Positions 5,596 through 8,598 of a stretch of DNA of 8,598 nucleotides are shown here, piece after piece; within the stretch, counting starts at the first letter, position 1; every line of letters begins with the position of its first letter. The notes beneath the pieces were generated by a model. It was not told the DNA's origin. It ran no database searches and saw only the letters and a list, made by a program, of their open reading frames with translations. The stretch lies in the NCBI GenBank assembly GCA_023429845.1, contig JAEZCY010000144.1, positions 1-8,598 of the forward strand, written 5' to 3'. The translations under genes and the position numbers were made by a program. This stretch comes from Acidobacteriota bacterium. GTDB taxonomy: Bacteria; Acidobacteriota; Vicinamibacteria; Vicinamibacterales; Vicinamibacteraceae.

Positions 5596-7053
5596 ATGCC
5601 GCCCCACTCCCCGCATTCGCCCCCACGACCGAGGAGCCAGCCGCATCGGTTCCGTCAGCGCCCGGTTCCGCGTCGCTGGCGCGCCCTGCAGGAGCAGCGC
5701 CGTGAACGAGGCGCACCGTGGCTCAGCACGCGCATCCGTCGCGTCATCTGGCTCTGGCAACCCTGGGCGGCGCTTGCCGCCTGGTTCCTGATCCAGGATC
5801 GCTACTACTGGGCGACCGGGATGCTGGCGCTGGCCATGGTCAGCTACCTGCTGCGGCCGGCGGAACAGCCACCGCGACTCGGGCTCGATCACAGCGACCC
5901 GGCAGGGTCGCGGGCCTTCCTCGACTCCATTGCCGGCATCACCGGCGTGCCGTTCACGCCCGGCAACCGCGTGGACATCCTGAACAACGGCGACCGCTTC
6001 TACCCGGCGATGCTCGAGGCAATCCGCGGCGCGCGCGCGTCCGTGTGCATCGAGCAGTACATCTTCTGGCCGGGGACCACGGGTGACGAGTTCCGGGATG
6101 CGCTGGTCGAGCGCGCGCAGGCCGGTGTGCGCGTGAAGGTCCTGCTGGACGCCGTCGGCTCCGCCAATCTGGGCGACGGTCTCTACCGCAGTCTGGCCGA
6201 TGCGGGGTGCGAGGTCGCCTGGTACACGCCGATCCGCTGGTACACGGTCGGCCGCTTCAACAACCGCACCCATCGCAAGACACTCGTCGTGGACGGTCGC
6301 ATCGGCTTCACGGGAGGCGCCGGCATCGCAGACCACTGGCGGGGCAACGCCACGCCGCCCGACGAGTGGCGCGACATGATGTACCGGATCGAAGGGCCCG
6401 CGGTGGCCGGTTTGCTGGCCGGGTTCGCGCAGAACTGGCTGCGCATGACCGGGGAGGTGGTGCAGGGCGAGGCGTTCTTCCCGACGATCGCCGAGGCAGG
6501 GTCACTCGACCTGCAGGTGATCCACAGCTCCCCGGACGCAGGCGCCTCGTCTGCCCGGCTGATGTACTACCTTGCCATCGTCTCGTCGCGGCGCCGCGTG
6601 GACATCGCCAACCCGTACTTCGTGCCCGACGAAACGGCCATCGACACGCTCATCGAGGCCGTGGCGCGTGGCGTGCAGGTGCGCGTCCTCGTGACGGGCC
6701 GCCGCACCGACAACTGGCTGGCGCGACAGAACAGTCGCAGGCTCTACGGCGCGTTGATGGACGGTGGCGTGAAGCTGTACGAGTACCACCAGTCGATGCT
6801 TCATCAGAAGGTCATGCTCGTGGACGGCTGCTGGTGTACCGTGGGGACGAGCAATTTCGACAACCGATCGTTTGCTCACAACGAAGAGACGAGCGTGTGC
6901 GTGTGCGACACCGAGTTCGTCAGGCAGATGACGGCCGTCTTCGAGGACGATCTCGCGGCAAGCCAGCCGGTCGATCGCCAACGATGGCAGCAGCGCGGCC
7001 TGTTCACGCGCGCGCAGGAGCTGGTGGCATCCCTGTTGAAGGAGCAAGTGTGA
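5596..7053 (+). CDS. Cardiolipin synthase-like phospholipase D protein
   Basis: A phospholipase D superfamily enzyme, most likely a bacterial cardiolipin synthase that joins phosphatidyl groups in the inner membrane. A different phosphatidyl-transfer or hydrolysis role cannot be excluded. From ATG 5596 it has 485 residues, about the length of E. coli ClsA. Residues 1-48 are Pro/Arg/His-rich. Two hydrophobic segments follow at about 50-66 and 70-86. Two PLD domains then carry complete HKD motifs: HRKTLVVD (His226, Lys228, Asp233), followed by GRIGFTGGAGIADHW, and HQKVMLVD (His403, Lys405, Asp410), followed by VGTSNFDNRSF. Both are full catalytic sites. The start is uncertain: ATG 5566 is in frame and adds ten residues, and neither has a Shine-Dalgarno. 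A weak TTGATC (5546-5551) / GATACA (5568-5573) pair would start RNA near 5580, which favours 5596. It is head-to-head with gltS (36 nt between starts) and leads a three-gene operon. Confidence 0.88.
   Translation: MPPHSPHSPPRPRSQPHRFRQRPVPRRWRALQEQRRERGAPWLSTRIRRVIWLWQPWAALAAWFLIQDRYYWATGMLALAMVSYLLRPAEQPPRLGLDHSDPAGSRAFLDSIAGITGVPFTPGNRVDILNNGDRFYPAMLEAIRGARASVCIEQYIFWPGTTGDEFRDALVERAQAGVRVKVLLDAVGSANLGDGLYRSLADAGCEVAWYTPIRWYTVGRFNNRTHRKTLVVDGRIGFTGGAGIADHWRGNATPPDEWRDMMYRIEGPAVAGLLAGFAQNWLRMTGEVVQGEAFFPTIAEAGSLDLQVIHSSPDAGASSARLMYYLAIVSSRRRVDIANPYFVPDETAIDTLIEAVARGVQVRVLVTGRRTDNWLARQNSRRLYGALMDGGVKLYEYHQSMLHQKVMLVDGCWCTVGTSNFDNRSFAHNEETSVCVCDTEFVRQMTAVFEDDLAASQPVDRQRWQQRGLFTRAQELVASLLKEQV
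7039..7044 (+). promoter_or_regulatory. Shine-Dalgarno AAGGAG inside the phospholipase gene end
   Basis: AAGGAG lies 5 nt before GTG 7050, within the last codons of the phospholipase D gene. It fixes the start of the next gene at 7050 and points to translational coupling through the GTGA overlap. Confidence 0.75.
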
Positions 7054-7802
7054 AGGGGCTGGCGCAGCTGTTGCTGCCGTGGCGGGAATGCAGCGACGCC
7101 GTCGTGGGCGCGTCTGCGACGCCGCATGACCAACCGCCACCCCAGTCGGCGGCGATGACGTTCGTCCGCAATGGACGGGCGCGTCGCTACATCCTGCGCG
7201 TGCTGCCCGACACGACGGTGCGGGTGACGATCCCGCGCAACGGGTCGCGTCGCGAGGCCGAGGCATTCGTGCGTACCCGCACCCGCTGGATCGCCGATCG
7301 ACGCCAGGAGATCGAGCACAGCCGACGCGAGACGCGGTGGCGTGCCGGCCAGTCCGTCTGGTGGCGTGGCGAGCCGCGCGTGCTCGACGTGACCGTGAGC
7401 GGCGACCAGGCCGTCGTACGTTGCGGAGACCTCGTCCGGACGACGACGCCGCGCGACGACTACCGGCCCGTGCTGGAACCGCTCATGCGAGCCTGCGCGG
7501 CGACCGAACTGCCGGCCCGCCTGCGCGAGCTCGCAGAGCAGCACGCGCTCGAGGTGCGGCGTGTGACGGTGCGCAGCCAGCGGTCGCGATGGGGCTCCTG
7601 CTCGCGTGAGGGCGACATCGCCCTGAACTGGCGTCTGTTGCAGATGCCGACCGCGGTGTGCGAGTACGTGCTGCTGCACGAGCTGATGCACCTGCGCGAG
7701 CCCAATCACTCACCGCGGTTCTGGGCACATGTCGCCGCCGTGTGTCCTGATTTCGCGGCCTCGCGCGCCTGGCTGCGTGCCGAGGGGCTGACGCTCTGCT
7801 GA
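7050..7802 (+). CDS. YgjP/DUF45-type putative zinc metallopeptidase
   Basis: A 250-residue protein of the YgjP (DUF45) group, which carries a gluzincin-like zinc site and is distantly related to the WLM and SprT families. It is probably cytosolic, as no signal or membrane segment is seen. The middle holds the family pattern RSQRSRWGSCSREGDIALNWRLLQMP (about 178-203). The metal motif follows: HELMH (His210, Glu211, His214), LREPNHSPRFW with His220 as likely third ligand. Peptidase activity of this family is inferred from the motif; cellular substrates are poorly known. The first 35 residues, before MTFVRNGRARRYILRV, are poorly conserved in type and may be a lineage-specific extension. The start GTG 7050 is supported by AAGGAG five nt upstream and by the 4-nt GTGA overlap with the phospholipase stop. 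The frame stays open far upstream, but that is the shadow of the phospholipase gene. The next gene begins in its stop codon. Confidence 0.9.
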   Translation: MKGLAQLLLPWRECSDAVVGASATPHDQPPPQSAAMTFVRNGRARRYILRVLPDTTVRVTIPRNGSRREAEAFVRTRTRWIADRRQEIEHSRRETRWRAGQSVWWRGEPRVLDVTVSGDQAVVRCGDLVRTTTPRDDYRPVLEPLMRACAATELPARLRELAEQHALEVRRVTVRSQRSRWGSCSREGDIALNWRLLQMPTAVCEYVLLHELMHLREPNHSPRFWAHVAAVCPDFAASRAWLRAEGLTLC

Positions 7803-8598
7803 TGGCGTTCCGTGGGCAAGACGATCCCGCCATCGTGGATTCGACGGCGGCGCTGGCCTCTCTCTACCAGGCCCCGTTCCAGGAATTCGTCTCGCGGCGC
7901 GCCGCGCTCGTCAGCCAGTTGAAGCGCACGGGCCACAAGGACGTGGCGGGCCGGATCGCATCCGCAACGAAGCCGTCACGGGCCGCCTTCCTCGTCAACC
8001 AGGTGTTCTGGCGCGTGCGCGACGCATACGACGCCGTCCTCGACACGGGCACGGCCGCGCGCGCGGCGCAGCAGGCGCGGCTCCTGGGTGACGACTCCGA
8101 TCTCGCCGAAACGCTGCAGGCGCGCGACGCCGCGGTCGCGGCCGCGGTGAACAACGCCGAGCGCATCGCGGCCGAAGACGGACAGCCGACGAGCGACGCC
8201 ATTCGAGCCCAGATACGGGCCTCCTTCGAGGCACTCGCGGCCCACGGCGCGGAAGCACGGCTCGCGCACGGGCACCTCACCACCGACGTCGAACTTCCGG
8301 GGCTCGCAGCGTTTGCCGGATTGATCCTGCCCGCGTCGGCACCGCCGCCGGTGCGCAGGTTCGAGGTGGTTGCCCGGGGAACGCGCCCGACCGACGCTGC
8401 CGAGGAAGCGCCCCCACCCGACCCGCGGATTGCCGAGTCCGAGGCGCGCCTCAGCGACGTTCAGTCTCGCGAACGCGACGCCGCCGAGCGCGTGCAGGAA
8501 CTGGAACGCGCCCTTGCGGCCGCCCGGGACGTCCTCGCGGAAGCCGAAGCGGCCGCGGAGGAGGCCGCCCGGAAGGTGCGCGCTGCGCAGGCCGTCGT
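7802..8598 (+). CDS. Alanine-rich helical protein with coiled coil, 3' end outside window
   Basis: An open frame of 265 codons with no stop before the window end. It starts at the ATG that shares its A with the TGA of the preceding gene (TGATG), so coupled translation is likely. The product looks cytosolic and almost wholly helical. Residues 14-95 resemble a family I recall from Actinobacteria and Acidobacteria, with LYxxPxxEFxxxRxAL (21-36), a GxKxxAxRI segment (44-52), and KPSxxAxxxNQxFWRVRDAYDAVLDTG (57-83). No function is known to me for that family. A Pro-rich break at 177-207 (PASAPPPVRRF, EEAPPPDPR) precedes a Glu/Arg/Ala-rich segment from 208 onward with heptad-like spacing, likely a coiled coil that continues beyond the window. 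The base composition matches its neighbours, and the codon pattern (G/C in third positions) supports real coding. Confidence 0.8.
   Translation, partial: MAFRGQDDPAIVDSTAALASLYQAPFQEFVSRRAALVSQLKRTGHKDVAGRIASATKPSRAAFLVNQVFWRVRDAYDAVLDTGTAARAAQQARLLGDDSDLAETLQARDAAVAAAVNNAERIAAEDGQPTSDAIRAQIRASFEALAAHGAEARLAHGHLTTDVELPGLAAFAGLILPASAPPPVRRFEVVARGTRPTDAAEEAPPPDPRIAESEARLSDVQSRERDAAERVQELERALAAARDVLAEAEAAAEEAARKVRAAQAV

Noticed and set aside
5560..6336. 259-codon upstream extension of the gltS frame
   Set aside because: It is antisense to the first PLD domain, is unlike any GltS N-terminus, and the 409-residue protein from GTG 5559 already matches the full family length.
6207..7049. Upstream extension of the metallopeptidase frame
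   Set aside because: It lies wholly within the phospholipase gene in another frame. The Shine-Dalgarno at 7039-7044 fixes the start at 7050.
1..8598. tRNA, rRNA, CRISPR, insertion sequence, phage, toxin-antitoxin or defence genes
   Set aside because: I looked for clover-leaf sequences, repeated spacers, terminal inverted repeats with a transposase, and typical small gene pairs on both strands, and saw none. Nearly all sequence is explained by ordinary chromosomal genes.

Overview
The window is about two-thirds G+C, nearly gene-filled, and reads as bacterial chromosome. Codon use, frequent GTG starts, short gaps and protein types (PEGA-domain protein, M48 protease, GltS-type symporter, a KPS/NQ helical family protein) suggest a GC-rich soil-type bacterium. 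My best guess is Acidobacteriota, class Vicinamibacteria (Luteitalea-like). This rests on protein likeness recalled from memory, not on a search, and there is no marker gene here.

Layout, left to right. (1) 1-1367, plus strand: a small uncharacterised protein whose reading frame carries a stop codon near the window edge, then a cation diffusion facilitator (CDF) metal transporter. (2) 1401-3267, minus strand: a two-gene unit read right to left, a single-pass membrane protein with two PEGA domains followed 10 nt later by a membrane-anchored alpha/beta hydrolase. (3) 3373-4239, plus: an exported M48 zinc metalloprotease, divergent from the PEGA gene. (4) 4330-5559, minus: a GltS-type sodium/glutamate symporter, convergent with the protease across an inverted repeat that may terminate both. 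(5) 5596-8598, plus: a tight three-gene operon of a cardiolipin-synthase-like phospholipase D protein, a YgjP-type (DUF45) putative metallopeptidase joined by a 4-nt GTGA overlap, and an alanine-rich helical/coiled-coil protein joined by a 1-nt TGATG overlap and cut off by the window end.

Most products act at or near the envelope: metal and glutamate transport, membrane phospholipid synthesis, and periplasmic proteolysis. They look like housekeeping neighbours rather than one dedicated system. I see no tRNA, rRNA, CRISPR array, insertion sequence, phage gene or toxin-antitoxin pair.

The points most worth checking are: the in-frame TAG inside the apparent N-terminus of the first gene; two minus-strand genes (PEGA, gltS) whose GTG start lies exactly 6 nt after a -10-like hexamer with no Shine-Dalgarno, suggesting leaderless transcripts; the unusual metal-site residues of the CDF protein; and the translationally coupled operon at the right end, whose last gene is of unknown function. 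I found no convincing undescribed multi-gene system.
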